DNA of 8,244 nucleotides from Pseudomonadota bacterium (GCA_963205465.1 CAUJKG010000251.1:1-8244), one strand, 5' to 3'; shown: positions 1 to 6,009, counted from the stretch's first letter. The notes: a model not told the origin generated them from the sequence alone. Made by a program: numbers and translations.

Positions 1-590
1 GTATCCGTGAGCCGCTGGATTTCCGGCGGCATGGTCGCGGAGAAGAATAGCGTCTGCCGCGTGAAGGGAACGAGTTTGCAGATCCGCTCGATGTCGGGAA
101 TGAAGCCCATATCGAGCATACGATCGGCTTCGTCGATGACCAGCAGTTCGACGCCGTTCATCAGCAGGCGTCCGCGCTCGAAATGATCCAGCAGGCGGCC
201 CGGGGTCGCGATCAGTACGTCCACGCCGCGCATCAGTTTGGCGTCCTGGTCGTCGAACGAAACGCCGCCGATCAGGAGCGCCATCGAAAGCTTATGGTTC
301 TTGCCGTACTTGATGAAGCTTTCTTCGACCTGCGCCGCGAGTTCGCGCGTGGGTTCGAGGATCAGCGTGCGCGGCATGCGCGCGCGGGCGCGGCCTTGCT
401 CGAGCATCGTGATCATGGGGAGGGTGAAGGCGGCAGTTTTGCCGGTGCCGGTTTGCGCGATACCGAGGACGTCGCGGCGGTTCAGCACTTGAGGAATAGC
501 CTGGGCCTGGATCGGCGTCGGGGTCGTATACCCCGCGGCCTCGACGGCTGAGAGCACTTTCTGGCTCAAGCCGAGTTCGGAAAAGTTCAT
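1..590 (-). CDS. RhlE-like DEAD-box ATP-dependent RNA helicase, N-terminal part (3' end off the left edge)
   Basis: About 196 codons are visible from an ATG at 590. They cover almost exactly the first RecA-like domain of a superfamily 2 RNA helicase, an enzyme that unwinds or remodels RNA at the cost of ATP in the cytoplasm. Motifs in order: Q motif (T-P-T-P-I-Q, residues 23-28), Walker A AQTGTGKT (45-52), PTREL (80-84), the GG motif (108-109), TPGR (129-132), DEAD (153-156) and SAT (184-186). The second RecA domain (motifs IV-VI) and C-terminal tail lie beyond position 1. The start is supported by the usual distance of about 20 residues to the Q motif; a good Shine-Dalgarno is not obvious. 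The gene is divergent from the hydrolase at 812. The DEAD-box identity is certain; the RhlE subgroup is a judgement from the N-terminus. Confidence 0.95.
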   Translation of the reverse strand, partial: MNFSELGLSQKVLSAVEAAGYTTPTPIQAQAIPQVLNRRDVLGIAQTGTGKTAAFTLPMITMLEQGRARARMPRTLILEPTRELAAQVEESFIKYGKNHKLSMALLIGGVSFDDQDAKLMRGVDVLIATPGRLLDHFERGRLLMNGVELLVIDEADRMLDMGFIPDIERICKLVPFTRQTLFFSATMPPEIQRLTD

Positions 591-728
591 GTAGTCTTTG
601 GTTCCATCTCGCCCGGTGGGCAGCTTCCTCATCGGTTCAGGCCGGATGCCTTTTTGAACGTCGCGCGAGGAGCGCCGGATCGACGGGCAGAACGGGGCGA
701 ATCCAAAAACAGCCCTTCGATGCATTGC

Positions 729-756
729 AACATAGGAAGAAAACGGCAGAAGTCAA
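729..756 (-). promoter_or_regulatory. Candidate sigma70-type promoter for the DEAD-box helicase gene
   Basis: Read on the minus strand there is TTGACT (751-756) and, after 16 bases, TATGTT (729-734), a fair match to -35 and -10 boxes. Transcription would start near 722, giving a 5' untranslated leader of about 130 bases before the helicase ATG at 590. It lies in the 221-base divergent gap (591-811), in which I see no gene. This is inference from consensus matching only. Confidence 0.35.
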
Positions 757-811
757 TGAAAAATGCTGCTAATCGGCTATGCAACGCAATCAGGGTGAAG
801 ACGGGGGGTGC

Positions 812-1513
812 ATGGCGGGCGGGATTCCAGTCGTATTGGTGCCGGGACTGAATTGTTCGGCAAGGGTTTACGCGCCGCAGCTGCCGGCGCTCTGGCAGTT
901 CGGCCCGGTACAGGTCGCCGATCATCGCCGGGGGGATTCCATGGCGGCGATCGCGCGCGCGATCCACGACCATGCGCCGCCGCGGTTCGCGCTCGCCGGC
1001 TTTTCGATGGGTGGCTACAACGCGCTTGAAATCCTCCGGCAGGCGCGGGAGCGGGTCCTCAAGCTGGCCCTCGTCGATACCGCCGCTGCGGCCGACCGGC
1101 CCGAGCAGACCGAAAAGCGGCTTCGCGTCATGGCGCTTACCCGGGAAGGCAAGGCGGCGGAACGCGAGGAAGCGCTCTGGCCGCTTCTGGTCCACGAAAG
1201 CCGCCTGAACGACGAGGCGGTGCGGTCGGTCGTGAAGGCCATGCATCAGGAGACCGGAACCGAAGCCTATCTCAACCAGCAGAATGCGATCATGCATCGT
1301 GCGGATTCGCGCCCGCTGCTTGCCGAACTCAGGATGAAGACCCTGATCGTGGTCGGCGACAGCGACCAGATCACGCCGCCCGCGGCAGCCAAGGAGATGA
1401 ACGAACTGGTCCCGGACTCGAAGCTCGATATCATCCCGAACTGCGGACACATGTCGACGCTCGAACGTCCCGACCGCGTCACCAAACTGCTTGTGGAATG
1501 GCTGGCCGAATGA
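812..1513 (+). CDS. Alpha/beta-hydrolase fold protein
   Basis: A 233-residue cytoplasmic alpha/beta-hydrolase with no signal peptide. The catalytic triad is visible: nucleophile Ser65 in G-F-S-M-G (63-67), acid Asp185 in V-G-D-S-D-Q, and His213 in N-C-G-H-M. An oxyanion-hole region V-P-G-L-N is near the N-terminus (about 10-14). The family includes esterases, lactonases and ring-cleavage hydrolases; the substrate cannot be told from sequence. I chose ATG 812 because a G-rich run (about 803-808) precedes it and the protein then begins just before the first beta-strand. An in-frame ATG at 779 would add 11 residues but has no visible ribosome binding site. Its TGA stop overlaps the next gene's ATG by 4 bases (ATGA at 1510-1513), indicating an operon with likely translational coupling. 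Confidence 0.88.
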   Translation: MAGGIPVVLVPGLNCSARVYAPQLPALWQFGPVQVADHRRGDSMAAIARAIHDHAPPRFALAGFSMGGYNALEILRQARERVLKLALVDTAAAADRPEQTEKRLRVMALTREGKAAEREEALWPLLVHESRLNDEAVRSVVKAMHQETGTEAYLNQQNAIMHRADSRPLLAELRMKTLIVVGDSDQITPPAAAKEMNELVPDSKLDIIPNCGHMSTLERPDRVTKLLVEWLAE

Positions 1514-1998
1514 GCAGGGAAGCGCGTGATGTCCCGGACGTGATCGCGCGTCCGCCGCTGATTTTGTTCGTGACCCTGGTTGCCGGTCTCGTGCTCGATC
1601 AGCTTTATCCGGCCGGACACATCGGACAGATGGCGACGAGTTTGCGTTATCTCGCGGCGGGATGCGCCTTCCTCGCCGGAATCGCCTTGCTCGGCACTGC
1701 GGCGAACGAGATGCGAAAGATCGGCACGAATATTCCTACCTGGGAGCCGGCGCTTGCGCTCGCGACCGAGGGTATCTTCGCCACTTCGCGCAATCCGATC
1801 TATCTGTCTTTCGTGCTGCTGATGATCGCGTTTGCGCTGATCTTCTCGTCGGACTGGATTCTCGTGCTGATCGTGCCGTTCATGCTGGTGATGCATTTCG
1901 GCGTGATCCGGCGCGAGGAGGTCTATCTCCTCGAGCGCTTCGGCGCGCCTTATGCCGACTACATGAAACGGGTGCCGCGCTACGCTTTCGGGATCTAG
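1510..1998 (+). CDS. Isoprenylcysteine/phospholipid carboxyl-methyltransferase-like integral membrane protein
   Basis: A 162-residue membrane protein with about four hydrophobic segments (roughly 17-34, 45-65, 99-113 and 116-131). The C-terminal half carries the signature of the ICMT/PEMT family: R-N-P-I-Y (94-98), then R-R-E-E-V-Y-L (134-140), an F-G-x-x-Y-x-x-Y block and a terminal V-P-R. In this family these cytosolic-side residues bind S-adenosylmethionine and the enzyme methylates a lipid or prenyl-type acceptor. The bacterial substrates are mostly unknown, so the acceptor here is unknown. ATG 1510 is chosen for the 4-base ATGA overlap with the upstream hydrolase; an in-frame ATG at 1498 would add four residues inside the hydrolase gene. 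The TAG stop (1996-1998) is the first three bases of the downstream repeat element. Confidence 0.85.
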   Translation: MSREARDVPDVIARPPLILFVTLVAGLVLDQLYPAGHIGQMATSLRYLAAGCAFLAGIALLGTAANEMRKIGTNIPTWEPALALATEGIFATSRNPIYLSFVLLMIAFALIFSSDWILVLIVPFMLVMHFGVIRREEVYLLERFGAPYADYMKRVPRYAFGI

Positions 1999-2124
1999 AG
2001 CATGATCCCGAAAAGTGCGAAGCGGTTTTCGGAAAAGCACGCCCTCGGGCTCGACCCCGGGGGATCATGCTCAATCAATAGATACGCGACGAGTCTGATT
2101 CAACGCAGTTGAAACAGACTCTAG
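1996..2124 (+). repeat. 129-bp bipartite palindromic intergenic repeat, copy 1
   Basis: This copy begins TAGAGCATGATCCC and ends CAGACTCTAG. It is a direct repeat of 3414-3542, about 92% identical by eye with roughly 10 differences including two compensating single-base indels. It has two modules. Module 1 has terminal inverted arms GAGCATGATCCC (1998-2009) and GGGATCATGCTC (2061-2072), with an inner inverted pair CCGAAAA/TTTTCGG. Module 2 is a long hairpin with 14-base arms (2091-2104 and 2108-2121, one mismatch) and a 3-base loop. No protein is encoded. The GAGCATGATC-type palindrome is, to my knowledge, a frequent intergenic repeat in Rhizobiales (the RIME/Brucella repeat class). It lies between the convergent ends of the methyltransferase gene and pobA, and its first bases are the methyltransferase stop codon. 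Confidence 0.9.
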
Positions 2125-2143
2125 CGAGCGCGTTGGCGGATCG

Positions 2144-3313
2144 CTAGATCGGCAAGCCGACGTAGTTTTCGGCAAGCGATCGCGCGGCCGCTTCGGACGA
2201 CGTGTAATAATCGAGCTCGGCAATCTGCCGCTTGCGGTCGAAGTCGCTGGCCGTCGGGTCGAGGTGCAGCATCGTCGTCATGAAGTAGGAGAAGCGTTGC
2301 GCCTTCCATATCCGTGACAGGCAGCGCTTCGTATATCCCTCGATCTCTTCCTTGCTGCCCTTTTTGTAGAAGGCTTCGAGCGCGCGCGAGAGGAACAGCA
2401 CGTCGGCCGTCGCCAGGTTCATGCCTTTGGCGCCCGTCGGCGGCACGATATGGGCGGCGTCGCCCGCGAGGAACAGGCGGCCGTATTGCATCGGTTCGGT
2501 GACGAAGCTGCGCATCGCGGTCACGCCTTTTTCGAAGACGCGGCCGGTCTTGAGAATCTTGTCGCCATCGGGGCCGAGGCGGCGCTTCAACTCCGCCCAG
2601 ATTTCCTCGTCGGACCATCGGCTTGCGTCCTCGGCCGGATCGCACTGCAGGTAGGCGCGGGTGATCGTCGGCGAGCGCATGGAGTAGAGCGCAAAGCCGC
2701 GCTCGTGGTGCGAATAGATCAACTCATGCGAGGGAGGTGTCGACTCGGAAAGGATGCCGAGCCAGCCGAACGGATAGATGCGCTCGTATTCGGTGAGCAC
2801 GCCGGCCGGTATGCTTGGGCGGCAGATGCCGTGGAAGCCGTCGCAGCCCGCGATGAAATCGCAAGCGATTTCATGGGATTCTTCGTTCTTCTTGAATCGG
2901 ATCGTCGGCTTGTCGCTATCCAGCCCGTGCACCGAGGTATCGGAGACTTCGAACTCGATCGGCGCGCCTTGCGCAAGCTGCGCTTGAATCAGGTCTTTAA
3001 CGACTTCATGTTGGCCGTAAACGATGATGTCCTTGTTCACGAGCGACTTGAAGTCGATCCGCCTGCGCTCTCCATTGATTCCGATTTCGATGCCTTCGTG
3101 AACCAGCCCTTCCTTGCGCATCCGCGCGCCGACGCCGAGTTCGTCGTAAAGCGCCGCGGCCCAATGCTCGAGCACGCCGGCGCGAATGCGCGCCTCGACA
3201 TACTGGCGCGAGCGGTTCTCGATGAGAATGGATTCGATGCCGAGCCGGCGGAGCAGCAGCGACAGCGTCAGCCCCGCAGGGCCGGCGCCGATGATTCCAA
3301 CTTGGGTGCGCAT
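2144..3313 (-). CDS. pobA: 4-hydroxybenzoate 3-monooxygenase (p-hydroxybenzoate hydroxylase)
   Basis: A 389-residue single-component FAD monooxygenase, collinear with the 394-residue Pseudomonas PobA. It converts 4-hydroxybenzoate, NAD(P)H and O2 to protocatechuate, feeding the beta-ketoadipate pathway. Visible: the N-terminal dinucleotide fold G-A-G-P-A-G (9-14); R-I-R-A-G-V-L-E (42-49) with Arg44; the D-G motif in A-G-C-D-G-F-H-G (155-162); and the FAD ribityl motif G-D-A-A-H (284-288). The substrate residues Tyr200, Ser211, Arg213, Arg219, Pro292 and Tyr384 correspond to Pseudomonas Tyr201, Ser212, Arg214, Arg220, Pro293 and Tyr385. All are intact, so the enzyme should be active. Tyr38, part of the helix that affects NADPH preference in Pseudomonas, is kept, but neighbouring residues differ (Asn33, Arg34). 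Start: ATG 3313 behind a strong GAGGAG (3318-3323). The gene stands alone between two copies of a repeat; no pobR is in view. Confidence 0.97.
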   Translation of the reverse strand: MRTQVGIIGAGPAGLTLSLLLRRLGIESILIENRSRQYVEARIRAGVLEHWAAALYDELGVGARMRKEGLVHEGIEIGINGERRRIDFKSLVNKDIIVYGQHEVVKDLIQAQLAQGAPIEFEVSDTSVHGLDSDKPTIRFKKNEESHEIACDFIAGCDGFHGICRPSIPAGVLTEYERIYPFGWLGILSESTPPSHELIYSHHERGFALYSMRSPTITRAYLQCDPAEDASRWSDEEIWAELKRRLGPDGDKILKTGRVFEKGVTAMRSFVTEPMQYGRLFLAGDAAHIVPPTGAKGMNLATADVLFLSRALEAFYKKGSKEEIEGYTKRCLSRIWKAQRFSYFMTTMLHLDPTASDFDRKRQIAELDYYTSSEAAARSLAENYVGLPI

Positions 3314-3366
3314 AGGTCTCCTCAGAAGCTATTCTTCTTTTGGTCGAACCTAGCGCAAATCCGTGC

Positions 3367-3406
3367 GGGGGAATGGGATCAGACGGGTAACGGCTGATCC
3401 TTTCCC
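3367..3406. promoter_or_regulatory. Interrupted palindrome upstream of pobA, candidate operator
   Basis: Perfect 7-base arms GGATCAG (3376-3382) and CTGATCC (3394-3400) flank 11 bases. The symmetry continues outward after a short bulge as GGGAA on the left and TTCCC on the right. The site lies 63-93 bases upstream of the pobA start codon, a usual place for an activator or operator site. It has no T-run, so it is a poor intrinsic terminator. Regulatory function is inference; the regulator that would bind it is not in this window. Confidence 0.4.
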
Positions 3407-3413
3407 GGCAGAT

Positions 3414-3542
3414 TAGAGCATGATCCCGAAAAGTGCGAAGCGGCCTTCGGAAAAGCACGCCCTCGGGCTCGACCCGGGTGATCATGCTCAATCAAACAGA
3501 TAAGCGACGAGTCTGATTCAGCGTAGTTGAATCAGACTCTAG
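3414..3542 (+). repeat. 129-bp bipartite palindromic intergenic repeat, copy 2
   Basis: Same orientation, length and boundaries (TAGAGC at the left, CTAGCG at the right) as copy 1 at 1996-2124, so pobA is enclosed by direct repeats. Module 1 arms are GAGCATGATC (3416-3425) and GATCATGCTC (3480-3489). Module 2 is a 14-base-arm hairpin (3509-3522 and 3526-3539, one mismatch). The mismatch differs between the copies, as expected if hairpin structure is kept while sequence drifts. The right-hand CTA (3539-3541), read on the minus strand, is the TAG stop codon of the YidB-family gene. Confidence 0.9.
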
Positions 3543-3940
3543 CGGCCGCTGCGCCCTTGCGCGGCGTGCTCGGGAGCGAGTTGCCCGTCCGGGCTCGCCT
3601 GATTGACGGTCTCCGGCAGATACTTGCTCAGCTTGTCGAGGACGTCGTTCATCGGCAGGCCCAGCTGCTCGGCGATCTGCTTGAGCTTGTCGTTGCCGAC
3701 TGCATCGCGGATCTGGCCCGGCGAGACATCGGCATTCCGGTCGTTGCCGAGCCAGGTCTCGATCTGCTTGCCGAGGCCGCCTTCCTGCAACTGCTTCAGA
3801 AGCCCGCCAATGGAGCCGAGGTCGGTATTCTTCAAAATCTGACCGAACACGTCCGGCAATTGCGACTGCTGTTGTTGCGGTAGGTTGCCCTTGAGCACGT
3901 TCTTGAGAACTTCGCCCAACATTCCTTCCAGGAAACTCAT
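3539..3940 (-). CDS. YidB family protein (DUF937)
   Basis: A 133-residue soluble protein of the YidB/DUF937 family, close to the length of E. coli YidB. The function of the family is not established. Visible: a helical N-terminus with G-M-L-G-E-V-L; a Q-rich linker (21-26); a glycine-rich stretch I-G-G-L-L-K-Q-L-Q-E-G-G-L-G (44-57) followed by W-L-G-N (63-66); and the conserved C-terminal block with I-A-x-Q-L-G-L (89-95), L-D-K-L-S-K-Y-L-P and V-N-Q-x-S-P-D-G, typical of the family. No signal peptide or membrane segment is seen. ATG 3940 is preceded by GGAGAAG at a suitable distance. The reading frame stays open upstream to about 4894, but that part is antisense to the hydrolase at 4055 and is not protein-like. 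The TAG stop and tail border the repeat, so the last few residues may reflect repeat insertion. It is divergent from the metallo-hydrolase. Confidence 0.9.
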   Translation of the reverse strand: MSFLEGMLGEVLKNVLKGNLPQQQQSQLPDVFGQILKNTDLGSIGGLLKQLQEGGLGKQIETWLGNDRNADVSPGQIRDAVGNDKLKQIAEQLGLPMNDVLDKLSKYLPETVNQASPDGQLAPEHAAQGRSGR

Positions 3941-4054
3941 GATTTCTTCTCCATCTGCCCGCGGGCTATGCACCTTGCGGGGTGCCGTGTCACTCTCGCC
4001 GATAGAACAGAAATCTGGCGCGGATTGTGGCCGTGCCGTGGACGGGTGGGAAGA

Positions 4055-4909
4055 ATGAAGTGGAGGGTCGGTGCCGTTACGATCACCAAGATCGTGGAGC
4101 TCGAAAGTACGGGCGGCACGCGATTCATCCTGCCGCAGGCGGTGCCGGACGTAATCCGCGGCATGGAGTGGTTGATCCCGCGCTATGCCACGGCGGAAGG
4201 CAGGCTGCGGATGAGCATTCACTCTTACGTGGTGGAAGCGGATGGCCGTCGCATCGTGGTCGATACCGGGCTCGGTAACGGCAAACGCGGCCGGCATATT
4301 CTGGCCTGGAACAATCTGAACACTCCCTATCTCTTCAAGCTGACCGAGGCGGGGTTTGCATCTGAAACCATCGATACAGTCGTCTGTACCCATCTGCACG
4401 TCGATCACGTCGGCTGGAATACGCGGCTGGTCGACGACGAATGGGTGCCGACCTTTCCGAAGGCGCGCTATCTCTTCGGCCGGACCGAATATGACCATTG
4501 GTCGAATCCCGGTGTCAGCGCAGAGCAGCGCGCGGTATTCGCAGATTCCGTGAAGCCCGTGGTTGATGCCGGAAAGTCCGAACTGATCGCGGACGAGTAC
4601 CGGGTCAGCGAGAGTGTGAGCACATTTCCGACGCCGGGCCATAGTCCCGGTCATTTGAGCATTCTGATCCGTTCGCAGGGGGAGGAGGCGGTGCTCCTGG
4701 GCGATGTCGCGCATCATCCCTGCCAGTTCGAGCGTCTCGACTGGTCGTCGAGCTTCGATAGTGACCCCGAGGGATCGGCAGAAACACGGAAGCGGGTATT
4801 CCGTAGATTTGCGGGGACGCGCACGCGCATCTTTGGCGGGCACTTCGATCCGGGCTATGCCGTTGCGGTAGGCAACAGCTTCCGGCTCTTGCAAACGCCT
4901 GAAAAATAA
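4055..4909 (+). CDS. Metallo-beta-lactamase-fold metallo-hydrolase
   Basis: A 284-residue zinc hydrolase with all metal-ligand motifs: H-L-H-V-D-H (113-118), T-P-G-H-S-P-G-H (193-200), G-D-V-A-H-H-P (216-222) and G-G-H-F (261-264). An early D-T-G (70-72) is also typical. The D-x-D-P...S-x-x-T-R stretch after the third motif (235-245) recalls the methyl parathion hydrolase/lactonase-like branch rather than glyoxalase II or true beta-lactamases. Where acyl-homoserine lactonases have a Tyr three residues after the bridging Asp, this protein has His220. Quorum-quenching activity therefore should not be assumed, and the substrate is unknown. No signal peptide is seen. ATG 4055 has GTGGGAAGA just before it; an in-frame ATG at 3968 would add 29 residues unlike the fold. 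It is transcribed divergently from the YidB-family gene across a 114-base gap. Confidence 0.9.
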   Translation: MKWRVGAVTITKIVELESTGGTRFILPQAVPDVIRGMEWLIPRYATAEGRLRMSIHSYVVEADGRRIVVDTGLGNGKRGRHILAWNNLNTPYLFKLTEAGFASETIDTVVCTHLHVDHVGWNTRLVDDEWVPTFPKARYLFGRTEYDHWSNPGVSAEQRAVFADSVKPVVDAGKSELIADEYRVSESVSTFPTPGHSPGHLSILIRSQGEEAVLLGDVAHHPCQFERLDWSSSFDSDPEGSAETRKRVFRRFAGTRTRIFGGHFDPGYAVAVGNSFRLLQTPEK

Positions 4910-4953
4910 TTGCTCTTTCGCGTCTTGCCAGCGTCATGCGGCGCACGTATATG

Positions 4954-4994
4954 CCCGCCATCGAATTTCGGCCGAACGACGTCGCCTTGGCGGG
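4954..4994 (+). other. Nested inverted repeat between the metallo-hydrolase and the cold-shock gene
   Basis: Seven-base arms CCCGCCA (4954-4960) and TGGCGGG (4988-4994) enclose a 27-base loop. The loop contains a perfect 10-base palindrome TTCGGCCGAA. The structure starts 45 bases after the hydrolase stop and ends about 106 bases before the cold-shock start. It could be a weak terminator (no T-run follows) or part of a cold-shock leader. The rest of this 191-base gap shows no gene or clear promoter. Confidence 0.35.
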
Positions 4995-5100
4995 AAGACT
5001 GCCTCACGCTTTCGAACTTCACTTGAAAATCGATGCTAGCTGATCCTGCGTCTTCGGGCGCGGATTTATTTCGACTCTATCTACGAACGGAAAAACTACG

Positions 5101-5307
5101 ATGAGCACTGGGACCGTGAAGTGGTTCAACACGCAAAAAGGTTATGGCTTCATTGCGCCGGATGATGGCGGCAAGGATGTGTTCGTTCACATCAGTGCCC
5201 TGCAGCGTTCGGGTCTGCAGTCGCTGAACGAAGGTCAGAAGATCTCGTTCGACGTCGTGCAGGACAAGCGCAGCGGCAAGGCCGCAGCCGAGAACCTTCA
5301 GGCGTAA
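5101..5307 (+). CDS. cspA: Cold-shock domain protein (CspA family)
   Basis: A 68-residue single cold-shock domain, the normal length for the family, which binds single-stranded RNA and DNA and melts secondary structure in mRNA. RNP1 is K-G-Y-G-F-I (13-18) and RNP2 is V-F-V-H-I (27-31); the opening T-V-K-W-F-N (5-10) is diagnostic. ATG 5101 is preceded by CGGAAAA about 8 bases upstream, an adenine-rich weak site. The gene is monocistronic: a hydrolase gene ends 191 bases upstream and a strong terminator follows 48 bases after the stop. Whether it is cold-inducible cannot be read from sequence, since bacteria of this group carry several constitutive and inducible paralogues. Confidence 0.96.
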   Translation: MSTGTVKWFNTQKGYGFIAPDDGGKDVFVHISALQRSGLQSLNEGQKISFDVVQDKRSGKAAAENLQA

Positions 5308-5354
5308 GCCGCTTTGCGAATGCTGCTCTCGTAAGCGGCATCTGAAAGCAGAAG

Positions 5355-5381
5355 AGCCCGCTCGAAAGAGCGGGCTTTTTT
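5355..5381 (+). terminator. Rho-independent terminator after the cold-shock gene
   Basis: A perfect 9-bp stem AGCCCGCTC (5355-5363) / GAGCGGGCT (5368-5376) has a GAAA tetraloop and a T-run at 5376-5381. It terminates the plus-strand cold-shock transcript. It sits 9 bases beyond the stop of the convergent SET-domain gene, so the same hairpin could also help end that transcript, although the minus-strand tail has no comparable T-run. Confidence 0.92.
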
Positions 5382-5389
5382 CGTAGCCG

Positions 5390-5875
5390 CTAGTGCTTGC
5401 CGTTCTTCTTTTTGGCCTTGGCTTTGCGCGCCGCCTTCTTGCGGGCTTCGGCGCGTTCGCGCTTTCTGCGGGCGATGCAGGTGTCGCATTTGCACCCGAT
5501 CGGCTTGATGAAGGTGGAAAAGTAGTCGCGGCCGTAGCTGACCGTGATTTCGGAGCCGGGCTGGATATTCCACTTCGCACGATAGAAAATCCGCTCGGCG
5601 TATTGATAGGCTTCCACGTTCGGCCGGCAGGAGTGGTTCACGTAGCGCGCCAAATTCCAGCGCGGCGAGCCATCGATCGACCATTTGTCATTGATCTCGA
5701 AGACATAGCGGTTCTCGGTATTGTCTTCGAGCCAGATCGCCTGTTTGGTCGTGATCTTGCGGCCGCGGTACTCCATGACCCGGCTGCCTTTTTTGATGAC
5801 GTCGGTGGCAAAAAGGCCAAGCCCGGTACGGGAACGGCCTACGCGGACGGGAGGTTTAGGATTGGTCTTTGACAT
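5390..5875 (-). CDS. Small SET-domain protein-lysine N-methyltransferase
   Basis: A 161-residue SET-domain protein, the fold that transfers methyl from S-adenosylmethionine to protein lysines. Visible: the G-x-G strand in T-G-L-G-L-F-A (17-23); the pseudoknot motif R-Y-V-N-H-S-C-R-P-N (77-86), which supplies SAM-binding Asn/His; E-I-T-V-S-Y-G (109-115) with the likely catalytic Tyr114; and a compact post-SET zinc site C-K-C-D-T-C (128, 130, 133), which with Cys83 can bind one zinc. The C-terminal 28 residues are almost all Lys, Arg, Ala and Glu, a basic tail that could bind nucleic acid. ATG 5875 starts the protein just before the domain; the frame is open 18 codons further to 5929, but that part is not conserved-looking and no good ribosome site is seen for either. 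It is convergent with the cold-shock gene. The target protein is unknown. Confidence 0.9.
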   Translation of the reverse strand: MSKTNPKPPVRVGRSRTGLGLFATDVIKKGSRVMEYRGRKITTKQAIWLEDNTENRYVFEINDKWSIDGSPRWNLARYVNHSCRPNVEAYQYAERIFYRAKWNIQPGSEITVSYGRDYFSTFIKPIGCKCDTCIARRKRERAEARKKAARKAKAKKKNGKH

Positions 5876-6009
5876 TGCAGTGTTCACTAATGCGGCCGGC
5901 GATGTTTTTCCAGCCGCTGGCGCAGGCACTTACTAGACTATCCAGAGTTTTTGCTAGGCCCGCCGGCCATAAAAGTGGTGTTAGGATAGGCAAGAGGATC
6001 AAGGTGGCG

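Noticed and set aside
629..1450. 273-codon minus-strand frame opposite the alpha/beta-hydrolase
   Set aside because: The plus-strand frame has a complete catalytic triad. The minus frame is rich in Arg and His, as expected of a GC-rich shadow.
1267..2040. Long minus-strand frame starting inside repeat copy 1 and running through the methyltransferase and hydrolase genes
   Set aside because: It is antisense to two well-supported genes. Its start encodes a peptide ending R-T-F-R-D-H-A-L that comes only from the repeat; the same peptide appears from copy 2 in the frame at 3006-3491. These are repeat-derived false genes.
2450..3397. 315-codon plus-strand frame opposite pobA
   Set aside because: PobA is unmistakable on the minus strand with all active-site residues; the plus frame is a shadow with no recognisable domain.
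3367..3406. Inverted repeat upstream of pobA as a terminator for the YidB-family transcript
   Set aside because: The transcript direction fits, but there is no T-run and the 11-base loop is unhelpful. An operator-type site is at least as likely.
1996..3542. pobA with its repeats as a classical composite transposon
   Set aside because: The repeats encode no transposase and are too short to be insertion sequences. At most they are non-autonomous elements.
3941..4894. Upstream extension of the YidB-family frame to a 451-residue protein
   Set aside because: The extension is antisense to the metallo-hydrolase, and the internal ATG at 3940 has a good ribosome binding site and gives the normal family length.
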